From: Bacteroidales bacterium
GTDB taxonomy: Bacteria; Bacteroidota; Bacteroidia; Bacteroidales; UBA7960
DNA: 64,000 bases
NCBI GenBank assembly: GCA_007118495.1
Contig: SKRM01000026.1
Location: forward strand, 1-64,000
Reading direction: 5' to 3'
Under the pieces are notes generated by a model that was not told the DNA's origin, searched no databases, and was given only the letters and a program-made list of their open reading frames with translations. A program made the translations under genes and the position numbers. Position 1 is the stretch's first letter. Each line of letters opens with the position of its first letter. Below, piece by piece: positions 29,640 to 39,185 of the stretch.

Positions 29640-29657
29640 TTGTGATATTATTCAGAA
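29640..29657. promoter_or_regulatory. Candidate Rex operator upstream of hydC
   Basis: TTGTGAT-ATTA-TTCAGAA, 12/14 to the Rex-type TTGTGAA-N4-TTCACAA. Confidence 0.5.
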
Positions 29658-29704
29658 GATGCAAATGCCACCTGTAAGTTTATATTTTTTACTTTTTCAG
29701 ATAT

Positions 29705-30217
29705 TTGCCTTATATTGTGAAACAAATAGCAACACCACCTTATATGGAAAGTGATTTTCAACAAGTGTTCGAGCAATTTCCCAACAAGCGGAGAGAAGAT
29801 TTAATTCCCTTGCTCCAGCATATTCAGGATATTCACGGCTTTCTGTCTGAAGAAATTATAAAAAAAGTGGGCACCTACCTCGACATAAGTGTGAACAAAA
29901 TTTATGGGGTAGCTACCTTTTATGATAACTTCCGCTTTGGACCGGTTGGAAAGTACCATATCAGACTTTGTCACGGTACGGCCTGTCATGTATCAGGTGC
30001 AGGAACTCTGTTAAAGGAGTTGGAAAAGATTCTCCGTATCAAAGATGGAGAAACAGATAAACAAGGTTTATTCAGCCTTGAAGTTGTCAGCTGCATCGGA
30101 GCCTGCGGACTGGCTCCTTTGCTTGAGATAAATGAGCAATATTATACAAACATTACCCTGGAATCATTGAAAGAGCTTCTGGTATCGTTCAGGGAAAAAG
30201 AAAACCTATTGCCATGA
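29705..30217 (+). CDS. hydC: NADH-dependent [FeFe] hydrogenase subunit HydC (NuoE-like, 2Fe-2S)
   Basis: FEQFPNKRREDLIPLLQHIQDIHGFLSEE; LCHGTACHVSGA; SCIGACGLAPL; TTG start in track, ATG at 29744 plausible. Confidence 0.92.
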   Translation: MPYIVKQIATPPYMESDFQQVFEQFPNKRREDLIPLLQHIQDIHGFLSEEIIKKVGTYLDISVNKIYGVATFYDNFRFGPVGKYHIRLCHGTACHVSGAGTLLKELEKILRIKDGETDKQGLFSLEVVSCIGACGLAPLLEINEQYYTNITLESLKELLVSFREKENLLP

Positions 30218-32163
30218 GTTCAGAATCAACCCAAGATGTGAGAAATTTTCTGGTTGACCAGATTCTTCTTGATCCGGGCCGGGATGCAGCGGTAGCCCTG
30301 AAAAAACAACTGTCGTATATTTCAGGCGATCGGGTTCATAAACCAATGATCTATGTTGGTATGGCCACCTGTGGCCGCATTGCCGGTGCAGAAAAGACTT
30401 TCAAGGCAATAAAGGCCTATTTGTCTGACCACCAAATTGATGCCGATTTGGTTGAAGGTGGTTGCAATGGCTTCTGTCAGGCCGAACCCATTGTTGATAT
30501 TCAGCTTCCGGGAAAAGCACGGCTTTCTTTTTCGCACATTACCGATGACCTTGTTCAACCTCTGCTTGATGATGTACTAAATAACATCATACCTGATATG
30601 CCGGCTCTTGGTCAGTACCGAAGTCAACTTCTGCAGCAATGGGAGCAGATGCCATTTATTGATGAGCACCCCTATTTTAAACACCAGCACAAAGTATTGC
30701 TTGAATTATGTGGCGTTATTGACCCGGTTTCGGTATCTGCCTACATTGCAAAGGGCGGATACTGGGCATTTACCGACACTATCTCCAGGTATACACCGGC
30801 CAGGGTATGCGATATCATTGAAAACAGTGGCCTCGCCGGAAGGGGTGGGGGCGGCTATTCAACCGGAAAAAAATGGCGGCTTGCCCTGCAGACTACCAGC
30901 GATCAAAAATATTTTGTTTGTAACGCCGTTGAGAGTGATCCCGGCAGTTACATGAACCGGGCCATTATTGAAAGCAACCCCCACAGGCTGATTGAAGCGC
31001 TATTGATCGCTACCTATGCCATTGGTGCCACCAAGGCGTTTATATTTATTCGAAAAGAGTTTAAACTGGCCATTGAAAGGCTTGAGGCTGCACTTGAACA
31101 GGCAAGGGCCTACGGCATAACTGGTCATCACATACTTGACTCAGGTGTCAATATTGAAGTGGTTGTTAAAAAAGGAGCCAGGGCATTTGTTTGTGGCGAA
31201 GAAACGGCCCTGAACAGCAGTATTGAAGGGAAAAGGGCCATGCCATCATCCAAACCTCCCTATCCATCTGAATCAGGTTTGTGGAGTAAGCCTACCATTG
31301 TAAACAATGTGGAGACCCTCTTTAACGTACCGCTGATAATGCGAAACGGTGCTGAGTGGTTTCAATCATCGGGTACAGATATAAGCAAGGGCACCAAACT
31401 GTTTACCCTGTCGGGCTCTGTAAAGCGCTATGGAACCGTTGAGGTACCCATGGGTACAACTTTCGGAGACATTTTAGACAAGGTGGGGGGTGGTATGTCG
31501 TCAGACAAAGAATTCAAGGCCATCGTACTTGGGATAAACAGCGGTAGCTACATTACCAAGGATATCCTTGATACCCAGGTTGATTTTGATGCCTTGAAAA
31601 ATGTGGGCGCAGCTCTTGGTAGCGGAGCCTTTGTAGTGCTTGACCAGGGGGTTTGCATGGTCGACCTGGCCAGGTTCTTTACCGCGTTTTTTAAGAAGGA
31701 AAGTTGTGGTAAGTGTATCCCATGCAGAGAAGGAACCGCAAGAATGCTTGAAGTGATGGAAAACGCCACCAGCAGGCCTTCTGAAAACCATTCATTTCAG
31801 ACCCTTGAACGTTTCAAGGGAGTTATGCAGTTGAAAGGGCTTGCAGCCGTTATCAAGGATACTTCATTATGTTCGCTGGGCAAGTCATCACCCAATGCCA
31901 TTCTGAACACACTGAAGCATTTTAAGGAGGAGTTTGATACCCACTTGTTTGAAAGAAAATGTGCTGCAAATGTATGTACCGACCTGAGAATTTTTTCCAT
32001 TGACGTTGAGGCCTGCACCGGTTGCACGGCTTGCTTTAAGAAGTGCCCTGTTGATGCCATCATTGGTTCTCCGAGGTATCCCCACTTTATTGTTGAGGAA
32101 AAATGCATAGGTTGCGGAACCTGTTATGATGTTTGTAAATTCAATGCTGTTCTCATAAAATAG
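30214..32163 (+). CDS. hydB: NADH-dependent [FeFe] hydrogenase subunit HydB (NuoF-like, FMN, Fe-S)
   Basis: GLAGRGGGGYSTGKKWRLA; CNAVESDPGSYMNR; ESCGKCIPCREGTARMLE; C-terminal 2x[4Fe-4S]. Confidence 0.95.
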   Translation: MSSESTQDVRNFLVDQILLDPGRDAAVALKKQLSYISGDRVHKPMIYVGMATCGRIAGAEKTFKAIKAYLSDHQIDADLVEGGCNGFCQAEPIVDIQLPGKARLSFSHITDDLVQPLLDDVLNNIIPDMPALGQYRSQLLQQWEQMPFIDEHPYFKHQHKVLLELCGVIDPVSVSAYIAKGGYWAFTDTISRYTPARVCDIIENSGLAGRGGGGYSTGKKWRLALQTTSDQKYFVCNAVESDPGSYMNRAIIESNPHRLIEALLIATYAIGATKAFIFIRKEFKLAIERLEAALEQARAYGITGHHILDSGVNIEVVVKKGARAFVCGEETALNSSIEGKRAMPSSKPPYPSESGLWSKPTIVNNVETLFNVPLIMRNGAEWFQSSGTDISKGTKLFTLSGSVKRYGTVEVPMGTTFGDILDKVGGGMSSDKEFKAIVLGINSGSYITKDILDTQVDFDALKNVGAALGSGAFVVLDQGVCMVDLARFFTAFFKKESCGKCIPCREGTARMLEVMENATSRPSENHSFQTLERFKGVMQLKGLAAVIKDTSLCSLGKSSPNAILNTLKHFKEEFDTHLFERKCAANVCTDLRIFSIDVEACTGCTACFKKCPVDAIIGSPRYPHFIVEEKCIGCGTCYDVCKFNAVLIK

Positions 32164-32180
32164 CTTAGTGTGATAAGCCT

Positions 32181-33908
32181 ATGGAAATTCAGATAGATGT
32201 AAATGCGAAGCAAATCAGTGCCGTTGAAGGGGAAACCCTGCTGACGGTTTTGCGAAAGCATGGGTTTAAGATTCCCACCATGTGCCATATGAACAGGTTT
32301 TCACCCACGGGCGCCTGCAGACTTTGTGTGGTTGAGGTGGAAGGTAAAAGAGACCTGATTACCTCGTGCTCATACCCGGTTGAACAGGGAATGAAAGTGC
32401 GGACCAACTCCCAGCGGGTTATGCGTGCAAGAAAATCTTTGGTTGAGTTATTGCTTTCGAACCATCCTGATGATTGTCTGTACTGTGTAAGAAATGGTCA
32501 TTGCGAGCTTCAGTGGCTTGCTGAAGAAATGAATGTCAAAGAGCGAAAGTATTTTGGCGAAAAGAATGCAACATATCCCGACTATTCAAGTACCAGTGTG
32601 GCAAGAGATCCTGCCAAATGTGTTTTATGCAGTCGCTGTGTGCGTATCTGTGAAGAAGTTCAGCTGGTTACTGCCATTGATTTTATATCAAGAGGAAATC
32701 AAACAAAGGTAAATAGTGCTTTTAACCAGGGCCTGAATGTGTCGAGTTGTATCCATTGCGGCCAATGTATTCAGGTGTGCCCTACGGCAGCCCTTACAGA
32801 CATCAGCCATGTAGAAAAGGTGCAGGCGGCGCTGGGGAATCCCAGGCAAAAAGTTGTTTTTCTGATCAATCCCGGAGCATCTGCTTCAATGGCAGTTGAA
32901 CTCAAATGGAAACCCGGTGAAAACCTGGGTGGACGCCTGGCGGCTGCGCTGAGAAGCTGCGGCGCTTTCAGGGTATTTGACATGGGTTATGCCACTGATC
33001 TTCACATTGTAGAAGAAGCCAGAATGCTGGCGACCCATATTCGTGCAGGTAAACCTGGTCCGATGCTTTCAAGTTGCTGTCCGGCCTGGGTCAGGTATGT
33101 AGAAGAGTTCAGGTCAGACCTATTGGATAATCTGGCGCCGGTTAAATCATCGCAACAGTTTTTGGGAACCCTTGTAAAAACCGTCTATGCCCATGAAAAT
33201 AAACTTGATGCAGATACAATTTTTACAGTGGGAGTTACGCCTTGTGTTGCCAACAAGTATGAGGCCTCAAGAGAAGAAAACACACACAGGGGTATCTCTG
33301 AGGTCGATGCTGTGTTGACTGTCAGGGAGCTTTTCCATCTTTTGCGTGCATACGGTTTAGAAATGAAACAAATAGATGAAGAGCTGATGGATGAACCATT
33401 TGCAACATCATCTGCATTTGCATATAAGGTAAATTATACGGGTGGCAAGGCAGAAGCTGTAGCCCGTGAACTATTCAGGATATGGGCTGACAGCGACAAA
33501 GAAACCTTTAAATTCAACCTGCCAAAAAACCAGGCCATAAAAAGAGAAACCAGGGTAAAGATCGGAGAAAGGGAGTTTGGATTTGCATGGGTCAGCAGCA
33601 TAGAAGAAGCAGATTCTTATTTGCGCGAAATTGCTGAAGAAGGCCGTGATGACATACACTACATTGAAGTTATGGCTTGTTTGGGAGGATGTGCAGGTGG
33701 CGGTGGACAGCCCATTAGCCGGGGATTCGAGAAACCTCTGGCACGAAAGCGCATATGCCAGGATGTGGAAAAGGGTCATTCAGCCAAATCGGCCTGGGAA
33801 CATGCTGACATCAGGGCTTATTACAATAAAAATAAAACCGGCCGGCCAGCTGGCCAGGCTGATGAGTGGCTTGAAGCAAGGTTTAGGGAAAGAACAGACC
33901 TGAAGTAG
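32181..33908 (+). CDS. hydA: [FeFe] hydrogenase catalytic subunit HydA (group A, trimeric bifurcating type)
   Basis: N-terminal 2Fe-2S and 4Fe-4S domains; H-cluster motifs SSCCPAWVRY, TPCVANKYEA, EVMACLGGCAGGGGQP. Confidence 0.96.
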   Translation: MEIQIDVNAKQISAVEGETLLTVLRKHGFKIPTMCHMNRFSPTGACRLCVVEVEGKRDLITSCSYPVEQGMKVRTNSQRVMRARKSLVELLLSNHPDDCLYCVRNGHCELQWLAEEMNVKERKYFGEKNATYPDYSSTSVARDPAKCVLCSRCVRICEEVQLVTAIDFISRGNQTKVNSAFNQGLNVSSCIHCGQCIQVCPTAALTDISHVEKVQAALGNPRQKVVFLINPGASASMAVELKWKPGENLGGRLAAALRSCGAFRVFDMGYATDLHIVEEARMLATHIRAGKPGPMLSSCCPAWVRYVEEFRSDLLDNLAPVKSSQQFLGTLVKTVYAHENKLDADTIFTVGVTPCVANKYEASREENTHRGISEVDAVLTVRELFHLLRAYGLEMKQIDEELMDEPFATSSAFAYKVNYTGGKAEAVARELFRIWADSDKETFKFNLPKNQAIKRETRVKIGEREFGFAWVSSIEEADSYLREIAEEGRDDIHYIEVMACLGGCAGGGGQPISRGFEKPLARKRICQDVEKGHSAKSAWEHADIRAYYNKNKTGRPAGQADEWLEARFRERTDLK

Positions 33909-33927
33909 CCAGACAAATTGGTGGGCC

Positions 33928-36006
33928 TTGAGCCATAAAATAAATTGTTTAATGCAGAAGAAAACGGAATTTATTTATACAGTCAAAGACCGGTGCAGGG
34001 TTTGTTACACCTGCGTAAGGGAGTGTCCTGCCAAAGCCATCAAGATAATGAATGGCCAGGCAGAGATCATCCCGAACCGCTGCATTGCCTGCGGAAACTG
34101 TATCCGTGTCTGCAGTAGGGATGCCAAAATGTTTGCCTTTTCAATAGATAAGGTTAAGAAACTATTCAAGGACGAACAAAAGGTAGCTGCTATTGTAGCT
34201 CCAAGTATTGCCGGCGAATTTACTGATATTGCTGATTATCACAATTTTGTGGGTATGATCAAGGCCCTTGGGTTTGATTATGTCAATGAGGTTGCATTTG
34301 GTGCTGAACTCATCGCCAGCAAATACAAAGAACTGCTTGAATCAAAACCTGACAGGCCGCTGATCTCAACCAGTTGTCCTGCCATAGTCAGTTATGTTGA
34401 AAAGCACCATCCCCAAATTATAGATTCGCTTGTTCCCGTTGTTTCACCAATGATAGCAACGGCCAAGGTGTTGAGAAAAATGCATGGTGATGATCTTCGT
34501 ATTGTTTTTATCGGTCCGTGCATTGCCAAAAAGGTAGAAGCTGCCGAAGAACAGTTCAGTGGTTTGATTGATGAGGTCATATCTTTTGTAGAGCTTCGCA
34601 GAATGTTCAAAGAAAAGGGCCTGAATGAGACCAATGTTGAACCCTGTGAGTTTGACCCCCCGATTGCGGGTAAAGGTTCTATATTCCCCATCAGCGGAGG
34701 CATGCTGCAAACTGTTGACCTTGAAGAGGATTTCATAAAGGGAGATATTGTTGTTGCCGAGGGCCGTCATGATATTATTGAGGTGCTGAGAGAATTTGAG
34801 GAAGGACACCTTGAGGCCAAAATGTTTGACCTGCTGTGTTGCAACGGATGTATCAACGGTCCGGGTATGAGCAGCAAACACCAGTTTTTTCATAAGCGGA
34901 AGAATATTTCAAATTTTGCCAAGAGAAAGTATGACAGTCTGGACAGGGATCAATGGCAAAAAGACCTTGAAAACTACCTGGGTCTCGAGTATGGTCGCAT
35001 TTTTCATGCCGATGATCAGAGGTTTCCCACCTTACCAAGAGATGAAGAGATCAGAGAAGTACTTAAGGCCTTTGGCAAAAAGGAACCTGAAGATGAGCTT
35101 AATTGTGGTGCATGTGGATATGATACCTGCTATGAGCATGCTGTAGCCATACTTCAGGGTCTGGCTGAATCAGAAATGTGTCTGCCCTTTACCATTGACA
35201 AACTACATGAATATATTACCGAGCTTGATGTTTCAAACAAAAAGCTTGCATCTACCCAGGCAGCATTGAAGCAAAGTGAAAAACTGGCCTCGATGGGGCA
35301 GCTTGCTGCAGGTATTGCCCACGAAGTGAATAATCCGCTTGGGGTGGTGATTATGTACAGCCACATCCTTTTAGATGAGATGGATCCAACATCTCCATTA
35401 TACCGTGATCTGAAACTGATAGTTGAACAAGCCGACCGTTGCAAGAAAATCGTGGGAGGGTTGTTGAATTTTGCCCGCAAAAGCAAGGTGATCATAGGTG
35501 AGGTAAATGTTAAGAAAATCATCAACGATGGGCTTAAAACATTTGTTTTGCCTACAAATATTGATTTGCAGATAAGGGTAAATACACGTAACCAAACCCT
35601 CGAATGTGACCATGACCAGATGGTGCAGGTATTCTCCAATTTGTTTAAAAATGCCGTTGATGCCATGCCCGATGGTGGGGTACTGAAAATCCTTGTCGAT
35701 GATGCACGCGAAAAAAACTCCCTGTTGTTTCGTGTTGAAGATACTGGCACTGGCATAAACAAAGAAAATATCGAACGGATGTTCGAACCATTTTTTACCA
35801 CCAAAGAGTCAGGACATGGCACTGGTCTGGGGCTTCCCATCATTTACGGGATCATTAAAATGCACAGGGGAAATATCCGCGTTGAATCAAATGATGACCC
35901 CACAAAGGGCCAAACAGGTACCAGTTTTATTGTTACGGTACCCAGAAAATCTGAAACCAATAAAGATGATAATGACGTTATCTCCGATGATGAGTTCATT
36001 GGGTAA
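33928..36006 (+). CDS. HydS-like [FeFe]-hydrogenase-domain protein fused to a histidine kinase
   Basis: CRVCYTCVRECP/CIACGNCIRVC; STSCPAIVSY, GPCIAKKVEA, CCNGCINGPG; CGACGYDTC...C; HisKA IAHEVNNPLGVV and HATPase FEPFFTTKESGHGTGLGLPI; probable start 33952. Confidence 0.92.
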   Translation: MSHKINCLMQKKTEFIYTVKDRCRVCYTCVRECPAKAIKIMNGQAEIIPNRCIACGNCIRVCSRDAKMFAFSIDKVKKLFKDEQKVAAIVAPSIAGEFTDIADYHNFVGMIKALGFDYVNEVAFGAELIASKYKELLESKPDRPLISTSCPAIVSYVEKHHPQIIDSLVPVVSPMIATAKVLRKMHGDDLRIVFIGPCIAKKVEAAEEQFSGLIDEVISFVELRRMFKEKGLNETNVEPCEFDPPIAGKGSIFPISGGMLQTVDLEEDFIKGDIVVAEGRHDIIEVLREFEEGHLEAKMFDLLCCNGCINGPGMSSKHQFFHKRKNISNFAKRKYDSLDRDQWQKDLENYLGLEYGRIFHADDQRFPTLPRDEEIREVLKAFGKKEPEDELNCGACGYDTCYEHAVAILQGLAESEMCLPFTIDKLHEYITELDVSNKKLASTQAALKQSEKLASMGQLAAGIAHEVNNPLGVVIMYSHILLDEMDPTSPLYRDLKLIVEQADRCKKIVGGLLNFARKSKVIIGEVNVKKIINDGLKTFVLPTNIDLQIRVNTRNQTLECDHDQMVQVFSNLFKNAVDAMPDGGVLKILVDDAREKNSLLFRVEDTGTGINKENIERMFEPFFTTKESGHGTGLGLPIIYGIIKMHRGNIRVESNDDPTKGQTGTSFIVTVPRKSETNKDDNDVISDDEFIG

Positions 36007-36023
36007 AAAAAATCCTTCTAACC

Positions 36024-36422
36024 ATGTTGAAAACAGAAAAGAAAAAAATACTGATAGTTGACGATGACGCAGACTATCTATTTCAGTTGAAAGTAGCAGT
36101 TCAGGATATGGGTTTTGATGTAATAACTGCCGAAACACAAAAAGAAGCTGAAAGCATCTATGAAAAAATGCGTCCTGATCTGGCCATTCTTGATTTGATG
36201 ATGGAAAGCCAGGATACCGGATTTATCCTTTGCCACAAGATCAAGGGCAAATACCCTGATGTCCCCATTATTATTGCCTCTGCTGTAACTGCTGAAACAG
36301 GAATGTTGTTTGATGTAAACACGCTTGAAGACCAGGAGTGGATCAAGGCTGATCTTTTTCTGGATAAGGGGATAAGAATGGACCAGCTTCATAAAGAAAT
36401 CAATAAGCTTTTAAAAATCTGA
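36024..36422 (+). CDS. Stand-alone response regulator receiver
   Basis: KILIVDDDADYLFQ...LAILDLMM...FLDKGI, no output domain. Confidence 0.93.
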   Translation: MLKTEKKKILIVDDDADYLFQLKVAVQDMGFDVITAETQKEAESIYEKMRPDLAILDLMMESQDTGFILCHKIKGKYPDVPIIIASAVTAETGMLFDVNTLEDQEWIKADLFLDKGIRMDQLHKEINKLLKI

Positions 36423-36425
36423 TCG

Positions 36426-37556
36426 ATGGGAAAACTTAAGCTCCTTGTTGTGGATGATGAGCCAGGTATCCGAAGTGGGGTAAGCCGGATACTTGAAAAC
36501 TATACCGTTAGCTATCCCTTTATGGATGAGGATTTTGAATTTGATGTGGTTGTGGCTGAGACCGGCGAGGAGGCACTTGAAATTTTAACGGGCAGCAAAC
36601 TGGATATAGTACTTCTTGACAACAAACTGCCAGGCATTCAGGGCATAGAAGTTCTTGAATTTATCAATGAGCAGAAGATGGATGTAGTTGTGGTAATGAT
36701 AACCTCATATGCCTCACTTGACCTGGCCGTGAAAGCAACACGTCAGGGAGCCTATGATTTTGTTCCAAAACCTTTTACACCAAAAGAGTTGCGTGCGTCA
36801 ATTGAAACCATCACCAAGCAACTTTTTTTAAGACGCATGACCCAAAAACTGAATGTTGAAGGTCGCCAGGTAAGATTTCAGTTTTTGTCCGTATTGTCAC
36901 ATGAATTAAAATCGCCGCTAAATGCCATTGAAGGATATCTGCGGTTGATGCAGGATAAAAAGTACGGAGACTCTTTGCATGAATACATGGAAATGATAGA
37001 CCGTTCGCTCTTCAGGGTTCAGGCCATGCGGAACCTTATTCTTGATATGCTTGACTTTACCAGGATAGAATCAGGTAAAAAAAGCAGAAAACTTGAGCCC
37101 ATTTACCTTTGCGAGGTTGTTCAGCAATGTATTGATGCATTTCAGCCCTTTTCTATTCAGAAAGATGTAGACGTATACCTTAATTGCAGTGAAAAAATAA
37201 GTATTCAGGCCGACCGGCAGGAAATGGAAATCATTATTAATAATTTGATTTCAAATGCCATCAAATACAACAAACAAGGCGGAAGGGTAGATGTTAACCT
37301 AAAGCGAGATGGCAGCAGATTAATCCTGAGCGTTGAGGATACGGGTATTGGTATGAAAAAGGAGGATACAGAAAAGCTGTTTGAAGACTTTGTCCGCATA
37401 AAAAGTGAACACACAAAACATATCAGCGGCAGTGGTCTGGGGTTATCAATTATCAGAAAACTGCTTGATCTTTATGACGCAGATATTAGTGTTGAAAGTG
37501 AACCCGGTGAAGGTAGCTGCTTTACCGTTATGTTTAAATTAACTGAAGATGTCTGA
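36426..37556 (+). CDS. Receiver-histidine kinase hybrid
   Basis: LLVVDDEPGIRSGV; LDIVLLDNKLP; FVPKPF; HisKA SVLSHELKSPLNAIEGYL; HATPase NAIKYNKQGG...GSGLGLSI. Confidence 0.93.
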   Translation: MGKLKLLVVDDEPGIRSGVSRILENYTVSYPFMDEDFEFDVVVAETGEEALEILTGSKLDIVLLDNKLPGIQGIEVLEFINEQKMDVVVVMITSYASLDLAVKATRQGAYDFVPKPFTPKELRASIETITKQLFLRRMTQKLNVEGRQVRFQFLSVLSHELKSPLNAIEGYLRLMQDKKYGDSLHEYMEMIDRSLFRVQAMRNLILDMLDFTRIESGKKSRKLEPIYLCEVVQQCIDAFQPFSIQKDVDVYLNCSEKISIQADRQEMEIIINNLISNAIKYNKQGGRVDVNLKRDGSRLILSVEDTGIGMKKEDTEKLFEDFVRIKSEHTKHISGSGLGLSIIRKLLDLYDADISVESEPGEGSCFTVMFKLTEDV

Positions 37557-37582
37557 AAATTAATGCTTTAATTTTTAACTAT

Positions 37583-38215
37583 ATGGCAAAAAAGCAATCT
37601 ATGGAACTGCCCGGAAAAACGGTTGAGAGGCTGAGCCAGTATCGCAGGATACTTTACGACAGTATCAGAGAAGGGAAAAACTACATTTACTCTCATGAGC
37701 TGGCAAAAATGATGAACCTCACATCTGTACAGGTCAGGCGTGATTTGATGTTGATTGGCTATTCAGGGAGCCAAAGCAAGGGTTATGTAATCAAAGATCT
37801 TGTTGCCCTGATCGGAAAAATAATTGACAGTGATCAGGGACAGCATATCATCATTGTCGGAATGGGTAATCTGGGACGTGCAATCACCAGTTATTTTGCA
37901 GGTAAAAGAGATAAATTGGTTATTGTAGCGGCCTTTGACAATGACCTGCAAAAGACTGATCGTATCGTTGCCGGCATCCCATGCTATCATATAAATAAAC
38001 TCAGGGAGGTTGTTGAAGCAGAAAAGGTCAGCATCGCTGTACTCACAGTGGCACCAGAGGCTACCCATGATGTTGCCAAAAAGCTTATGGAGGCGGGCGT
38101 AAAAGGAATTCTCAATTATACCTCAGTTCCCCTGACTGTGCCACCCGATGTCTACCTTGAAGAATATGATATCGTCACTTCGCTTGAAAAACTTGCCTAT
38201 CTCGTTAAATCCTGA
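37583..38215 (+). CDS. rex: Redox-sensing transcriptional repressor Rex
   Basis: Winged helix (QVRRDLMLIGYSGSQSKGY) and Rossmann IIVGMGNLGRAITSYF. Confidence 0.95.
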   Translation: MAKKQSMELPGKTVERLSQYRRILYDSIREGKNYIYSHELAKMMNLTSVQVRRDLMLIGYSGSQSKGYVIKDLVALIGKIIDSDQGQHIIIVGMGNLGRAITSYFAGKRDKLVIVAAFDNDLQKTDRIVAGIPCYHINKLREVVEAEKVSIAVLTVAPEATHDVAKKLMEAGVKGILNYTSVPLTVPPDVYLEEYDIVTSLEKLAYLVKS

Positions 38216-38261
38216 TACCCTGGGTTATTGACCGTACTGTATCAAAAATGAACAGTGTATA

Positions 38262-39182
38262 ATGAAAGTTTATTATGGTACCCTGGAAGCCTCAGGGAAA
38301 ATCAAGAATGCTGTAGTCACCACCGGATCGTTTGATGGCGTGCATATTGGACATAAGCTGATCATTGACCGGCTTAATGAAATGGCCAGAGAAATAGATG
38401 GAGAGTCTGTACTGATTACATTCAATCCCCATCCCCGCAAAGTATTGTATCCTGAACAAACTGATCTGATGTTGATCAACTCGCAGGAAGAGAAAATTGA
38501 ACTGCTTAGAAAGGCGGGGTTGGATAACCTGATTATTATTCCGTTTTCACTTGAATTCTCAAAGACAACACCCGGCGAATTTGTAGCAGAAATGCTCGTT
38601 GGTCATTTGGGTGCAAAAATTATTGTGGTTGGTCATAACCATCATTTTGGACATGCCCGACAGGGTGATTACTCTTACCTGCATCAGCTTAGCAGAGAAC
38701 TTGATTTTCATGTTGAAGAAATCCCCCTTCAGGTTATTGAAAATGAGACAGTCAGCTCTACCAAAATCAGAAAGGCCATCAAAGAGGGGAGTATCCAGCG
38801 GGCCAATGCTTACCTTGACCACCAATACATCATTATCGGTGATTTGTATCAATTTTCTGAGTTGCCACATATGTCGGGTTTAACCACCATCGGCATAAAG
38901 GTTTCTGCAAGGGAAAAACTCATTCCGCCACCTGGTATTTATGCAGGCAATCTGTTTTGTGATGGTCAGTGGCTTAAGTCTATGACATTTGTACTTGACG
39001 ATGTTGAAGGGAACCATCAGGTAGTAAATTACCTGATATATGATGCACTTAATCCGCATGGTAAAAGGGGTTGTGTGTACTTCTACAAGCAGGTCTGGTC
39101 GGGCAACCCGGCCAATGGCGATGAAATGACTCCCGAAATTATTGATGAAGCCAAAGAGATGGTTGAAGATTTAATATATTGA
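38262..39182 (+). CDS. RibF-like FAD synthetase (FMN adenylyltransferase) with divergent C-terminal flavokinase region
   Basis: TTGSFDGVHIGHKLII; ITFNPHPRKVL; VSSTKIRKAIKEG; C-terminal half lacks recognisable GFPTAN/PT...E flavokinase motifs. Confidence 0.82.
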   Translation: MKVYYGTLEASGKIKNAVVTTGSFDGVHIGHKLIIDRLNEMAREIDGESVLITFNPHPRKVLYPEQTDLMLINSQEEKIELLRKAGLDNLIIIPFSLEFSKTTPGEFVAEMLVGHLGAKIIVVGHNHHFGHARQGDYSYLHQLSRELDFHVEEIPLQVIENETVSSTKIRKAIKEGSIQRANAYLDHQYIIIGDLYQFSELPHMSGLTTIGIKVSAREKLIPPPGIYAGNLFCDGQWLKSMTFVLDDVEGNHQVVNYLIYDALNPHGKRGCVYFYKQVWSGNPANGDEMTPEIIDEAKEMVEDLIY

Positions 39183-39185
39183 CAT

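Noticed and set aside
35154-35843. Minus-strand 229-aa ORF
   Set aside because: Antisense to the HydS-histidine kinase gene, Ser/Thr-rich artefact.
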